In this document: piece by piece, positions 48,200-57,986 of the stretch
Layout: the number at the start of each line of letters is the position of its first letter
Position numbering within the stretch: position 1 is the first letter of the stretch
NCBI RefSeq assembly: GCF_024128855.1
Contig: NZ_JAMYDV010000001.1
Location: 166,972-230,971, forward strand
Length of the DNA stretch: 64,000 bases
Direction: 5' to 3'
DNA from: Rhodovulum tesquicola
GTDB taxonomy: Bacteria; Pseudomonadota; Alphaproteobacteria; Rhodobacterales; Rhodobacteraceae
Position numbers and translations under genes: made by a program
Notes under the pieces: generated by a model
Database searches by the model: none
The model's input: the letters and a program-made list of their open reading frames with translations, nothing else
What the model was told of the DNA's origin: nothing

Positions 48200-49281
48200 G
48201 CCTTGGCTCCCCTCTTGCCCGCACCGATCAGGGCGGGTTGTGTCTCGTCCAGTGGCCAGCGCGGCCGGGCGACCAGGTCCATCCCGTCGCGCGCGCCCAG
48301 CCGGAACCGCTCCAGCCCCGCCCAGGCGATCATCGCCGCGTTGTCGGTGCACAAGGCAAGCGGTGGCGCGACAAAGCGCAGCCCCGCATCGCCTGCGACC
48401 TGCTCCAGCGCCGCGCGGATCACGCGGTTCGCGGCGACACCCCCCGCCACCGCCAGCGCGGTTGCGCCGGGGGCCGCCGCCACCGCCCGGGCCGCCTTGC
48501 CCGCCAGCACATCGCGCACCGCCGCCTGGAACGCCGCGCACAGGTCGGCGCGGTCCTGAACGGTGATCCCGCCCTTTTCCGCGATGATGGCATCCCGCGC
48601 CCGCAGCAGCGCGGTCTTCAACCCGGAAAAAGACATGTCGCAGCCCGGCCGGTCCATCAGCGGGCGCGGAAAGGCGAACCGCCCCGGATCGCCCGCCATC
48701 GCCGCACGCTCGACCTCCGGCCCGCCGGGCTGGGGCAGGCCCAGCAGCTTTGCCGTCTTGTCAAACGCCTCGCCCGGTGCGTCGTCGATGGTGCCGCCCA
48801 GCCGCGTGAAATCCTCGACCCCCGCGACCGACAGGAACTGGCAATGCCCGCCCGAGGCCAGAAGCATCAGATAGGGAAAACCCAGCCCATCGGTCAGCCG
48901 CGGGGTCAGCGCGTGCCCCGCCAGGTGGTTCACCCCCACCAGCGGCAGCCCGGTCGCCGCGCAAATCCCCTTGGCGCACATCACGCCCGCCAGCACGCCG
49001 CCGATCAGCCCCGGCCCCGCCGTCACCGCCACCGCGTCCAGATCGCCCAGCCCCACACCCGCAGCGGCCAGCGCCTGCTCCACGCACAGGTCGATCTTCT
49101 CGGCATGCGCGCGGGCCGCAATCTCGGGCACCACGCCGCCAAAGGGCGCGTGCAGCGCGGTCTGCCCCCGCACGACCGAGGACAGGATTTCGGGCAGGCA
49201 CCCGGCGCGCTGGCGCACCACGGCCGCGGCGGTATCGTCGCAGCTGCTTTCCAGCCCCAATACGGTAAGGGTGTCGCCCAT
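48196..49281 (-). CDS. tsaD: tRNA t6A transferase subunit TsaD
   Basis: It transfers the threonylcarbamoyl group to A37 of tRNA. The 361 residues include [45 protein letters not shown] with the metal-binding Hxxx[48 protein letters not shown] and [17 protein letters not shown]. An upstream frame remains open to 50502, but it is the shadow of hemD and the mitofilin gene. The start is ATG 49281. It is divergent from hemD. Confidence 0.97.
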   Translation of the reverse strand: MGDTLTVLGLESSCDDTAAAVVRQRAGCLPEILSSVVRGQTALHAPFGGVVPEIAARAHAEKIDLCVEQALAAAGVGLGDLDAVAVTAGPGLIGGVLAGVMCAKGICAATGLPLVGVNHLAGHALTPRLTDGLGFPYLMLLASGGHCQFLSVAGVEDFTRLGGTIDDAPGEAFDKTAKLLGLPQPGGPEVERAAMAGDPGRFAFPRPLMDRPGCDMSFSGLKTALLRARDAIIAEKGGITVQDRADLCAAFQAAVRDVLAGKAARAVAAAPGATALAVAGGVAANRVIRAALEQVAGDAGLRFVAPPLALCTDNAAMIAWAGLERFRLGARDGMDLVARPRWPLDETQPALIGAGKRGAKA

Positions 49282-49356
49282 GGCTCTGCCGTTGCCTCGT
49301 CTGACCGCGGCAGGTAACACCAGCCCGACCACCGGCACAATCCCGCGAGGCCCGCC

Positions 49357-50079
49357 TTGCCCCATGAACGCCCCCTTCTGCTGCTGACCCGTCCCCGGGC
49401 GCAATCGGCCCGCTTCGCCGACGAGTTCACCGCCCGCTTCGGCACGGGCTTCGACATCCTGACCGCGCCGGTGATGGAAATCGTGCCCGAGGCCGATCCG
49501 ATCCCGCTGGACGGAGTGGCGGCGCTGATCTTCACCTCGGAGAACGGGGTCGCGGCCTTTGCCGCCGTCCAGCCCGACCGCTCGCTTCATGCCTGGTGCG
49601 TGGGCGAGCGGACGGCGGATGCGGCCCGGGCCGCGGGGTTCACCGCCACCGCGTCCGAAGGCACCGCCGAAACCCTGGTGCGCGACCTTGCGGCGGCGGG
49701 GCCAAGCGGCATGCTGCTGCATCTGCGGGGCGAACATGCCGCGGGCGATGTAAAGGGCGATCTGACCGCGCTGGGCTTCGAGATCGAGACGCGCGTGGTC
49801 TACCGGCAGGCGGCGCTGCCCTTCGGCGCGGATGTTCTGGCCCGCGTCGCGCAGGCGCCGCTGACGCTGCTGCCGCTGTTTTCGCCGCGTTCCGCCCGGC
49901 TGGTGGGCGCGCAGCTTGGCGACAGCCCGGCCCGGCTTGCCCTTGTGCCCATGAGCCCTGCGGTCACCGCCGCCTGGACCGGCCCCGCGCCGGTTGTCCT
50001 GTGCCCGGCCGCGCGGCCAGACGGCCCGGCGATGCTGGACGCCCTGGGCGAGGCGATTACCACGGCCCCAGCGTCTTGA
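49357..50079 (+). CDS. hemD: Uroporphyrinogen-III synthase
   Basis: It closes hydroxymethylbilane to uroporphyrinogen III in heme synthesis. The 240 residues match the weakly conserved family: [76 protein letters not shown] and [13 protein letters not shown]. The start is TTG at 49357, with GAGG 6 bases upstream; no ATG is near. hemC, often next to it, is absent here. It is followed by the mitofilin-like gene and hemY. Confidence 0.9.
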   Translation: MPHERPLLLLTRPRAQSARFADEFTARFGTGFDILTAPVMEIVPEADPIPLDGVAALIFTSENGVAAFAAVQPDRSLHAWCVGERTADAARAAGFTATASEGTAETLVRDLAAAGPSGMLLHLRGEHAAGDVKGDLTALGFEIETRVVYRQAALPFGADVLARVAQAPLTLLPLFSPRSARLVGAQLGDSPARLALVPMSPAVTAAWTGPAPVVLCPAARPDGPAMLDALGEAITTAPAS

Positions 50080-50158
50080 GACCGCAGGGGCGAGCCAGTA
50101 TGGTTCGCCGCGTCGCCCAGCGCGGCCCAAGGCGTAGCGAATCGAAAGGCGGTTTTCC

Positions 50159-51448
50159 GTGGCAAATACCCCAGACGACAAGGATCCCGTGAAGACCGAC
50201 ACGCTGTCGCAGCCAGAGGCCGAAACCGGCCCCGAACAGCCCGCGCCCACGGAATCCGAGACGCCCCCCGCCACCGACGGCACAGAGACCCAGGGCGACG
50301 CGCCCCGCGATCTGGCCGACACGATCGACGAGGCGACCGCCGCCTGGGAGGATGCCAGGCCGAGCGCCGAGCCCGCACCCGCCGCGGCCCCGAAACCCGC
50401 GAAGCCGGCCCCCGCGCCCCAGGCCCGGGGCGGCTTCCTCGCGCCCGTGATCGGCGGCGTTCTGGCCGCGGGCCTCGGCTTTGCCGCCGCCAATGTCATC
50501 AAGCCCGAGGGCTGGCCCTTCCCCGGATCCGGCGCCGGTCTCGGCGACGAGATGCGCGCCGTCCTGGCCGCCTCGGACGCCCGGCTGGCCGAGACGCAGG
50601 CCCAGATCGCGGCCCTTCAGGACCAGATCGCCGCGCTGGCCGAGGCGGGCAATGCCGGGGCCGAGGCGCTTGCCCCCCAGATCGCCGCCCTGGCCGAGCA
50701 GACCTCCGGGCTATCGGGCCGGACGGCGGATCTTGCCGACCGCCTTGCCGGGCTCGATGCCCGGGTCGAGGATCTTTCCAAGGCCCAGCTTGCCGTGGCC
50801 GGGGAACAGGCCGCCGAGGCCGTCGCCGCCTATGAGCGCGAGATCGCCGCGATGCGCGCGGAACTCGCCACGCAGCGCGACGAGAATGCCCAGCTGGCCG
50901 AGTCGGTGTCTGCCGTCGCCGACCGGGCCGAGGCCGAGGTCGATGCCGCCATGGACCGCGCCGCCCAGATCGAGGCGCGCGCCGCGCTGATGCGGATCGA
51001 CGCCGCGCTGGCCAGCGGTGCCGCCTTCGACGGCGCGCTGGACCAGTTCGCGGGGGTCGAGATGCCCGAGGTGCTGGCGCGCCTCGCCGCACAGGGCGCG
51101 CCCACGCTCGCCACGCTCCAGCGCGATTTCCCGCCCGCCGCGCGCGCGGCGCTGGACGCGGCGCTGCGGGTCGAGGCCGCGGGCAGCGCGGGCGACCGCG
51201 TCAATGCCTTCCTGCGCAGCCAGCTTGGCCTGCGCTCGCTCGCGCCTCGCGAGGGGGATGACGCCGATGCCGTCCTTTCGCGGGCCGAGGCGGCGCTGCG
51301 CGGTGGCGACCTGCGCGCCGCGCTGACCGAGCTTGACGCCCTGCCGGACCCCGCCCGCGACGAGATGTCGGGCTGGATCGCCGCCGCCACGGATCGCGCC
51401 GATGCCCTCGAGGCCGCCCGCGCGCTCGAGCAAAGCCTGAACCAGTAA
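50159..51448 (+). CDS. Mitofilin-like inner-membrane protein (COG4223)
   Basis: The 429 residues have an acidic, Pro/Ala-rich N-terminal domain (1-90), one membrane helix at about 92-113 ([23 protein letters not shown]), a long predicted coiled coil (about 120-290, with repeats such as [14 protein letters not shown]), and a C-terminal helical mitofilin domain. In alphaproteobacteria such proteins shape intracytoplasmic membranes or bridge to the outer membrane. The start is GTG at 50159. It sits between hemD and hemY, as usual. Confidence 0.87.
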   Translation: MANTPDDKDPVKTDTLSQPEAETGPEQPAPTESETPPATDGTETQGDAPRDLADTIDEATAAWEDARPSAEPAPAAAPKPAKPAPAPQARGGFLAPVIGGVLAAGLGFAAANVIKPEGWPFPGSGAGLGDEMRAVLAASDARLAETQAQIAALQDQIAALAEAGNAGAEALAPQIAALAEQTSGLSGRTADLADRLAGLDARVEDLSKAQLAVAGEQAAEAVAAYEREIAAMRAELATQRDENAQLAESVSAVADRAEAEVDAAMDRAAQIEARAALMRIDAALASGAAFDGALDQFAGVEMPEVLARLAAQGAPTLATLQRDFPPAARAALDAALRVEAAGSAGDRVNAFLRSQLGLRSLAPREGDDADAVLSRAEAALRGGDLRAALTELDALPDPARDEMSGWIAAATDRADALEAARALEQSLNQ

Positions 51449-51461
51449 GGACGCGCGACAC

Positions 51462-52859
51462 ATGCTCTGGTCTATTCTCAAGATCCTCATCTTCGTCGCG
51501 ATCGTCGCGGGCCTGACCTATGGCGCCGGCATCCTGATGGAAAACGCCCCCGGCCTGCGCATCGCGGTGGCCGATATCGAATTCGCCCTCGGCCCGCTGC
51601 AGGCGGTGATCCTCGCGCTGGCGCTGATGGCCGCGGTGTGGCTGTTGCTCAAGCTGGCGGGCTTTCTGGTCGCGCTCCTGCGCTTTCTGAACGGCGACGA
51701 AACCGCGATCTCGCGCTATTTCAACCGCTCGCGCGAACGCCGCGGCTTCCAGGCGCTGGCCGATGGCATGCTGGCGCTGGCCTCGGGCGAATCCCGGCTG
51801 GCGATGTCGAATGCCGCCAAGGCCGAACGCTACCTGCGCCGGCCGGAACTGACCAACCTCCTGTCCGCGCAGGCCGCCGAGATGTCCGGCGACCGCACGC
51901 GCGCCACCGAGATCTACAAGAAGCTCCTGCAGGACGACCGGACCCGCTTCGTCGGCATCCGCGGGCTGATGAAGCAGAAACTGTCCGAGGGCGACACCGA
52001 CACCGCGATGAAGCTGGCCGAAAAGGCGTTCGCGCTGAAACCCCGGCATGAGGAAACCCAGGACACGCTGTTGCAGCTGCAGGCCCGGGCCGAGGACTGG
52101 AAGGGCGCGCGCCAGACCCTGAACGCCAAGCTGCGCCATGGCTCGCTGCCCCGCGACGTCCACAAGCGGCGCGATGCGATCCTCGCGCTGTGCGAGGCGC
52201 GCGACCTGATGGTCGATGGCGAGGGGCCGCGGGCGCGCGACATGGCGATCGAGGCGAACCGGCTGTCGCCCGACCTGATTCCCGCCGCGGCGCTGGCCGC
52301 CCGTGCGCTGGACCAGCAGGACAAGCCGAAACAGGCGCTCAAGGTCCTGAAACGCGCCTGGGATATCCAGCCCCATCCCGACCTCGCCGCCGCCTTCGCC
52401 GAGCTTCAGCCCGACGAGACCCCGGCCGAGCGGGTGGCCCGGTTCGAGACCCTGGCCGCAGGCAAGCCCGACGAGCCCGAAACCCGCATGCTGATGGCCG
52501 AACTGCACATCGCCGCCGAGGATTTCCCCGCCGCCCGCAAGGCGCTGGGCGATCTGGTCGAGACCGACCCCACCGCGCGCGTGCTGACCCTGATGGCCGC
52601 GATCGAGCGCGGCATGGGCGCCGATGACAGCGTGGTGCGCGGCTACCTCGCCCGTGCCCTCAGCGCGCCGCGCGGGTCGCAATGGGTCTGCGACAGCTGC
52701 GGCGCCGCGCATGAAACCTGGGCGCCGGTCTGCACCCGCTGCCACGGCTTCGACACGCTGGCCTGGAAACGCGCCCCCGCGCCCCAGATCGCCCTGCCCG
52801 GCGCGGCCGACATGCTGCCCCTGCTGGTCGGCGGGGCCAAGGGCGGGTCTGCGGGCTAG
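51462..52859 (+). CDS. hemY: HemY domain-containing membrane protein with zinc-ribbon tail
   Basis: The 465 residues have two N-terminal membrane helices (LKILIFVAIVAGLTYGAGILME and LQAVILALALMAAVWLLLKLAGFLVALL), the HemY_N region (FNRSRERRGFQALADGMLALASGE), and TPR-like repeats up to about residue 390. The C-terminus adds WVCDSCGAAHETWAPVCTRCHG, a two-CXXC ribbon resembling the rubredoxin-like piece of LapB. Despite its name, HemY of this family is not an established heme enzyme. It follows the mitofilin gene by 13 bases. Confidence 0.9.
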   Translation: MLWSILKILIFVAIVAGLTYGAGILMENAPGLRIAVADIEFALGPLQAVILALALMAAVWLLLKLAGFLVALLRFLNGDETAISRYFNRSRERRGFQALADGMLALASGESRLAMSNAAKAERYLRRPELTNLLSAQAAEMSGDRTRATEIYKKLLQDDRTRFVGIRGLMKQKLSEGDTDTAMKLAEKAFALKPRHEETQDTLLQLQARAEDWKGARQTLNAKLRHGSLPRDVHKRRDAILALCEARDLMVDGEGPRARDMAIEANRLSPDLIPAAALAARALDQQDKPKQALKVLKRAWDIQPHPDLAAAFAELQPDETPAERVARFETLAAGKPDEPETRMLMAELHIAAEDFPAARKALGDLVETDPTARVLTLMAAIERGMGADDSVVRGYLARALSAPRGSQWVCDSCGAAHETWAPVCTRCHGFDTLAWKRAPAPQIALPGAADMLPLLVGGAKGGSAG

Positions 52860-52917
52860 CTGCGAAAAAAGGGTCTACACACCCCCCCAAGAGGGTGCTA
52901 AAGACCCCGCCACCAGT

Positions 52918-52993
52918 GCCGGTGTAGCTCAGCTGGTAGAGCACGTCATTCGTAATGATGGGGTCGGGGGTTCGAGTCCCTTCACCGGCACCA
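52918..52993 (+). tRNA. tRNA-Thr (CGT anticodon)
   Basis: The cloverleaf is complete: acceptor GCCGGTG/CACCGGC, D arm GCTC/GAGC, anticodon stem CGTCA/TGATG around loop TTCGTAA with anticodon CGT at 52951-52953, T loop TTCGAGT, discriminator A and encoded CCA. The T stem GGGGG/CCCTT contains two G-T pairs. It reads ACG codons. It lies 58 bases after hemY. Confidence 0.96.
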
Positions 52994-53033
52994 GACCTCC
53001 CAGGCGGCGCCCCATCGGGCGCCGCTTGCGGTT

Positions 53034-53954
53034 TCAGGGGTCGAGCGGGACCAGGTCGCGCTCCAGCCGCCCGCGCAGGTGTTCGTGCTGGCGCGGCAGT
53101 TTCAGCGCCTCGCCCAGATGCTCGGGCGCCTCGTCGCGGGTAAAGCCCGGCGCGTTCGTCGCAATCTCGAACAGGACGCCTCCGGGGCTGCGGAAATAGA
53201 TCGCGTGGAAATAGTCGCGGTCGATCGGCGGGGTCGCGCGCAGCCCCTGATCGGCCAGCGCCTGCCGCAGCGCATCCTGCGCCGCCCGGTCGGGCACCGC
53301 GAAGGCGACATGGTGAACCGAACCCGCGCCCTGAACCGCGGGCGCAGCCGCGACCGTTTCCAGATCGACGATCCCGGCCCCGTTATGACGGGCCAGTTCG
53401 AACCGCCGCAGCGCCCGGTCCCGGCCGGTCTCGGCATAGCCCATGGCCTGCAACAGCTCTGCCGTGGGTCCGGCATCGGCCAGCCGCAGCGTCACCGCAT
53501 GAAAGCCCCGGATCGCCATTGCCGCGGCCACGCCGCCCCCGGCCCAGGGCGTGCGCCCGTCCGCCCGTTCGACCAGCGCCAGCCGCTCGCCATCCGGCCC
53601 GTCGAACAGAAGCCGCGCCTCGCCAAAGCGTTCCTCGACCGACAGCCCGGGCACGCCCGCCGCATGCAGCCGCGCCTGCCAGTCCGGCAGGCTGCCCTCG
53701 GGCACCGAGAACGCCGTCACATGCACCTCGCCCGTGCCCCGGCGCCCGCGTCTGGCCCCTTCGTAGGGGAAACAGGTCAGCACGCTGCCCGGCCGCCCGA
53801 CCTCGTCCCCGTAATAGAGGTGATAGACCTCCGGCGCGTCGAAATTCACTGTCGTCTTCACCCGCCGCAGGCCCAGAACCGTCGTGAAGAACGCATTGTT
53901 CGCCACCGCCCCGCTTGCCAGCGAGGTGACATGGTGCAGACCCTCCACCGCCAT
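53034..53954 (-). CDS. Ring-cleaving dioxygenase, glyoxalase/VOC superfamily
   Basis: The 306 residues have two vicinal-oxygen-chelate halves. The first has VEGLHHVTSLASGAVANNAFFTTVLGLRRVKTTVNFD and YHLYYGDEVGRPGSVLTCFPYE; the second IRGFHAVTLRLADAG, SVHHVAFAVPD and the metal Glu region FRSPGGVLFEIATNAPGF. This pattern matches the MhqO/LinE-like group, putatively hydroquinone-cleaving; the substrate is unknown. GGGAGA lies 6 bases before ATG 53954. An ATG at 53972 is a poorer alternative. Confidence 0.88.
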   Translation of the reverse strand: MAVEGLHHVTSLASGAVANNAFFTTVLGLRRVKTTVNFDAPEVYHLYYGDEVGRPGSVLTCFPYEGARRGRRGTGEVHVTAFSVPEGSLPDWQARLHAAGVPGLSVEERFGEARLLFDGPDGERLALVERADGRTPWAGGGVAAAMAIRGFHAVTLRLADAGPTAELLQAMGYAETGRDRALRRFELARHNGAGIVDLETVAAAPAVQGAGSVHHVAFAVPDRAAQDALRQALADQGLRATPPIDRDYFHAIYFRSPGGVLFEIATNAPGFTRDEAPEHLGEALKLPRQHEHLRGRLERDLVPLDP

Positions 53955-54205
53955 CGCGCGTCTCCCTTCCATCGTGTCTTTCCCTCGCACGAAGCTTGGC
54001 GCCGCGACGCCCCGCCGCAAGGGCGGGCCGGAACACCGGCCCTGTGCGCGTCTGCACGTCCAGGCCGCACCAGGCTCGGGACATGCGCGAAAAAAGGCTT
54101 CAGTTCCGCGCGTTACCGCCCGAATTCCGCCAAGTTTCGGCGTTAGCCCGATCGGCATGGCTGCCCACTAGAAAAGCGGTGGGGTACAAATACGAAGGTG
54201 GTGCG

Positions 54206-55069
54206 ATGGCGCATGGTACGAACGCGCCAGTCATCATCAAGCGTAAGAAGGTAGTGGGCGGCGACGGACATCACGGTGGGGCGTGGAAGGTCGCGTATGC
54301 CGACTTCGTGACCGCCATGATGGCCTTCTTCATGCTGATGTGGCTGCTGAACGCGACGACGGAAAAACAACGCAAGGGGATTGCGGACTATTTCAATCCC
54401 ACGATTCCGGTCAACCGGGTCTCCGGTGGCGGCGAGGGCGCCTTCGGCGGGGACAGCGTGTTCTCCGAACGCATCCTGTCCCAGACCGGGACCGGCGCAG
54501 CCCAGCCCAGCCCCACGCCCGAACGGCAGGCCCGCGGCGAGGTCGGCTCGGAGCAGGACGCAAGGCAGAAGAACGACGCGTTGGCCCAGGCCGAGGCCGA
54601 GGCCCTGCGCGAGATCGAGGAACTGCTGAACGGCAAGAGCGGCGAAACCGTCTTCAGCGAGCAATTGCTGCGCCACATCGCGACGCGCCTGACCGACGAG
54701 GGGCTGATCGTCGAGATATTCGACCTCGACGACGCGCCGCTCTTCGTCGGTGACGGCACCGAGCCGATGCCTGTGCTCGACGAACTGATCGCGGTCATCG
54801 GCCAGGCCTTCACGCTGGTGCGCAACGAGGTGGCGGTGGCCGGCCATGTCAGCGCCCGGCCCATCGTTCTGGCCGACAACCCGGTCTGGGATCTCTCGAC
54901 CGCGCGCGCCCATGCGGTCCGCCGCCTGCTCGAGGAGGCCGGGCTGCGCCAGGACCGGTTCGAGCGGATCACCGGCTATGCCGACCGCAAGCCCGCCGTC
55001 TCGGTCGCGATGGCGCCGCGCAACAATCGGCTGGAACTGGTGCTGCTGCGCTCGGACACGGGGAACTAG
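54206..55069 (+). CDS. motB: Flagellar stator protein MotB
   Basis: With MotA it forms the proton-driven stator. The 287 residues have a basic N-terminus, one membrane helix (WKVAYADFVTAMMAFFMLMWLLN) with the proton-carrying Asp33, the plug segment QRKGIADYFNPTIP, and an OmpA-like peptidoglycan-binding domain (VGDGTEPMPVLDELIAVIGQ to VAVAGHVSARPI and LSTARAHAVRRLLEEAG). motA is not in the window. AAGGTGG precedes the ATG. Confidence 0.96.
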   Translation: MAHGTNAPVIIKRKKVVGGDGHHGGAWKVAYADFVTAMMAFFMLMWLLNATTEKQRKGIADYFNPTIPVNRVSGGGEGAFGGDSVFSERILSQTGTGAAQPSPTPERQARGEVGSEQDARQKNDALAQAEAEALREIEELLNGKSGETVFSEQLLRHIATRLTDEGLIVEIFDLDDAPLFVGDGTEPMPVLDELIAVIGQAFTLVRNEVAVAGHVSARPIVLADNPVWDLSTARAHAVRRLLEEAGLRQDRFERITGYADRKPAVSVAMAPRNNRLELVLLRSDTGN

Positions 55070-55155
55070 GTGGGATTTTAGATGTTAGGGGGGCGTTAAA
55101 TGTCGGGGTGTAACGGTGCTGTCGGCTGGGGATCAAGCTGCAGAAAGGCGCTTAC

Positions 55156-56484
55156 ATGACCATTTCCTCCTCGCTTAACGCCGGTGTCTCTGGCCTCGCC
55201 GCCAATGCGAACCGGCTTGCGACCATTGCCGACAACATCGCGAACTCGTCGACCTATGGCTACAAGCGGGCGCAGACCGATTTCCACTCGATGGTGCTGG
55301 ACGGCAACCGCGGGACCTATACCGCCGGCGGCGTGCGGATCACCTCGTCGCGCATGATCGACCAGTCGGGCGCGCTCGAGGCGACGAACAATCCGACCGA
55401 TCTTGCGGTGCGCGGGCGGGGATTTCTGCCGGTGACGCAGGAAACGTCCCTGATCTCGAACACCGACGACTATCCGATGTTTCTTTCAACAACGGGCTCG
55501 TTCCGGACCGATGCCAACGGAATCCTGCGCACCTCGACCGGACTTGTGCTGCTGGGCTGGCCTGCCAACCCCGACGGCACGATCCCGCCCTATCCCCGGG
55601 ACACGTCCGACGGCTTGCGGCCGGTCCAGATCCAGACCAACCAGTTCGCGGCCGAACCGACCACCGAGATCACGCTGGGCGTCAACCTGCCCGCGACCGA
55701 GACCGAGCCCGGCGCCTCCGGGACGCCGCTGAACCTGTCGGTCGAGTATTTCGACAATCTCGGCACCTCCCAGAGCATCGCGGTGACCTATACGCCGGAC
55801 GTTCCCGGCGCAGCTCCCGCCTCCAACAGATGGACGATGGAGTTGCGTGACTCCGCCCAGGGCGGCGCCTTGATCGGCGAATACGAACTGGTCTTCGACG
55901 CAACCCAGGCCAATGGCGGCACGCTCCAGTCGGTCACCCTGACCGCAGCCGGAACCGCGGCCGGTGCGGGGGCATGGAACCCGGTGACGGGGGTTCTGAA
56001 CGTCGATGTGGGCCCGCTTGGCGATACCATGTCGATCAATATCGGCGCCCAGAATGCGGGCGGCATCATGAGCCAGCTTTCCGACAGTTTCGCGCCCACC
56101 TCGATCATCAAGAACGGTTTTCCGGTGGGCAACCTGACCTCGGTCGAGGTCGATGGCAACGGGTTCGTCAAGGCCGTCTTCGACACGGGCATCACCCGGA
56201 CGCTCTACCAGGTGCCGATCGTCGACCTGCCCAATCCGAACGGCCTGATCACGCTGGACAACCAGATCTACACCCTGTCCAGCACCAGCGGCTCGTTCTT
56301 CCTGTGGGATGCCGGTGACGGGCCCACGGGCGATGTCATCGGCTACGCGCTCGAAGGCTCGACGACCGACATCGCCGGCGAACTGACCGACCTGATCCAG
56401 ACCCAGCGCGCCTATTCGTCGAATGCCAAGGTGATCCAGACCGTGGACGAGATGCTGCAGGAAACGACAAACATCAAACGCTAG
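55156..56484 (+). CDS. flgE: Flagellar hook protein FlgE
   Basis: It is the hook subunit. The 442 residues have the rod-family N-terminus SSSLNAGVSGLAANANRLATIADNIANSSTYGYKRAQTDF, a beta-rich middle with FlgE D1/D2-like parts, and the matching C-terminal helix ELTDLIQTQRAYSSNAKVIQTVDEMLQETTNIKR. AGAAAGG lies before ATG 55156. An 86-base gap separates it from motB, and flgK follows 38 bases later. Confidence 0.96.
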   Translation: MTISSSLNAGVSGLAANANRLATIADNIANSSTYGYKRAQTDFHSMVLDGNRGTYTAGGVRITSSRMIDQSGALEATNNPTDLAVRGRGFLPVTQETSLISNTDDYPMFLSTTGSFRTDANGILRTSTGLVLLGWPANPDGTIPPYPRDTSDGLRPVQIQTNQFAAEPTTEITLGVNLPATETEPGASGTPLNLSVEYFDNLGTSQSIAVTYTPDVPGAAPASNRWTMELRDSAQGGALIGEYELVFDATQANGGTLQSVTLTAAGTAAGAGAWNPVTGVLNVDVGPLGDTMSINIGAQNAGGIMSQLSDSFAPTSIIKNGFPVGNLTSVEVDGNGFVKAVFDTGITRTLYQVPIVDLPNPNGLITLDNQIYTLSSTSGSFFLWDAGDGPTGDVIGYALEGSTTDIAGELTDLIQTQRAYSSNAKVIQTVDEMLQETTNIKR

Positions 56485-56522
56485 TCCGGTCGCCCCCGGT
56501 CAGCGTGGAAGCGAGGTGAAAG

Positions 56523-57983
56523 ATGAGCCTGAGTGCAAGCCTGTCCAATGCCCTGTCCGGCCTGAACGCCGCGTCAAGGGGGGCTCAGGTCGTATCCACG
56601 AACATCTCGAACGCGCTGACCGACGGCTATGGCCGCCGTTCCCTCGAAACCTCGACGGTCACGACGGGTGGCGTCCGCGTCGACGGCGTGCGCCGCGACG
56701 TCAACCAGGCGCTGATCTCGGATCGGCAACTTTCCCAGGCCGATACCGGCGGGGCCGGGGTGCGCGCCAACGCGCTCTCGCGGATCGAGGCCGCGCTGGG
56801 CACGCCCGACGATCCAGATTCCATCGCGGCGCGCATCGCCGCGATGGAAACCGCGCTGGTCTCGGCGGCCAGCCGCCCTGACAGCAACACCCGGCTGGCG
56901 GATGTCCTGTCCTCCGCGCAGGCCGTCGCCGGGACCATCCGCGCGGCCGCGAACGACATCCAGGCGGTCCGCATGGACGCCGAGACGGCCATCGCCAACG
57001 ATGTCCAGACCCTGAACGATTCGCTTGCCCGCATCGCGGAGCTCAATGTCGAGATCCGCAGCCATGCCGGCAGCAGGGCCGATTTCAGCGGGCTTTTCGA
57101 CCAGCGCCAGGTCCTGGTCGACCGCATCGCCGAGATCGTCCCGCTGCGTCAGATCCCCCGCGACAACGGCACGATCGCGCTCTACAGCAGCACCGGGGCC
57201 GCCCTCGTCGACGGGCAGGCCTCGGAATTCGGGTTCACCCCCGCGGGCCTCATCGTCTCCGGCATGACCTTCGACGGCGGGGCGCTGTCCGGTCTTACCC
57301 TGAACGGCGAACCTGTTGCCGCCACGGGAAGTTTCGCACCTATGGGCGGTGGCCGCCTGGGAGCCCTGTTCGAGCAGCGCGATATCGTCGCGCCCCAGGC
57401 GCAGGACAGTCTCGACGCCGTTGCCCGCGACCTCGTCGAGCGGTTTCAGGATCCCGCGCTGGATGCGACGCTTCCGGCCGGGGCGGCCGGGCTCTTCACC
57501 ATCGGCGCGAACGCGCCTTTCGATCCCGCGGCCGTTCCGCCGCAGGAACCCGGCCTGTCCGAGCGGATCGCCATCAACACGCTGGTCGATCCGGACAAGG
57601 GCGGCGCGCTCTGGCGGCTGCGCGCCGGTCTCGGCGCCGCGGCGCCCGGCGATGTCGGCGATTCCCGCCTGATCGACGCGTTTTCCGGGGCGCTGGGCGC
57701 GGGCCGGACGATCGCGTCCGGACCGTTGGCCGGGCAGTTCTTCTCGGCCTCCGGCCTCGCTTCCGAAACCGTGTCCCTTGTCTCGGTCAAGGCCCAGCGC
57801 GCGATCGAGAACGAAGGTTTCGCGATGGCCCGCACCAACGCCCTGAAAGAGGCCGAGCTGCAAGGCGGCGTGGACACCGATGCCGAGTTGCAGCGCCTGC
57901 TGATGTACGAACAGGCCTATGCCGCGAATGCGCGCGTCATTCAGACCGTCGACGAGATGATGCGCCGCCTGATGGAGCTTTGA
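56523..57983 (+). CDS. flgK: Flagellar hook-associated protein FlgK (HAP1)
   Basis: It forms the first hook-filament junction ring. The 486 residues start LSASLSNALSGLNAASRGAQVVSTNISNALTDGYGRRSLETS, have the coiled region LADVLSSAQAVAGTIRAAANDIQ with LNDSLARIAELN, and end ELQRLLMYEQAYAANARVIQTVDEMMRRLMEL, the FlgK terminal pattern. flgL follows after 3 bases. Confidence 0.95.
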   Translation: MSLSASLSNALSGLNAASRGAQVVSTNISNALTDGYGRRSLETSTVTTGGVRVDGVRRDVNQALISDRQLSQADTGGAGVRANALSRIEAALGTPDDPDSIAARIAAMETALVSAASRPDSNTRLADVLSSAQAVAGTIRAAANDIQAVRMDAETAIANDVQTLNDSLARIAELNVEIRSHAGSRADFSGLFDQRQVLVDRIAEIVPLRQIPRDNGTIALYSSTGAALVDGQASEFGFTPAGLIVSGMTFDGGALSGLTLNGEPVAATGSFAPMGGGRLGALFEQRDIVAPQAQDSLDAVARDLVERFQDPALDATLPAGAAGLFTIGANAPFDPAAVPPQEPGLSERIAINTLVDPDKGGALWRLRAGLGAAAPGDVGDSRLIDAFSGALGAGRTIASGPLAGQFFSASGLASETVSLVSVKAQRAIENEGFAMARTNALKEAELQGGVDTDAELQRLLMYEQAYAANARVIQTVDEMMRRLMEL

Positions 57984-57986
57984 GCC

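Noticed and set aside
52871-52907. Nested hairpin GGGTCT...AGACCC with inner CACCC...GGGTG between hemY and tRNA-Thr, considered as a hemY terminator.
   Set aside because: No T-run follows and the inner loop geometry is poor. It may be chance or tRNA leader structure.
54025-54042. Hairpin GGGCCGG-AACA-CCGGCCC before motB, considered as a terminator.
   Set aside because: There is no T-tract on either strand. It lies in the divergent interval between the dioxygenase gene and motB, where a terminator would not be expected.
54132-54154. AAGTTT followed by CCCGATCG before motB, considered as a FliA (sigma-28) promoter.
   Set aside because: The spacing is about 9 instead of 11 bases and the second box matches GCCGATAA poorly.
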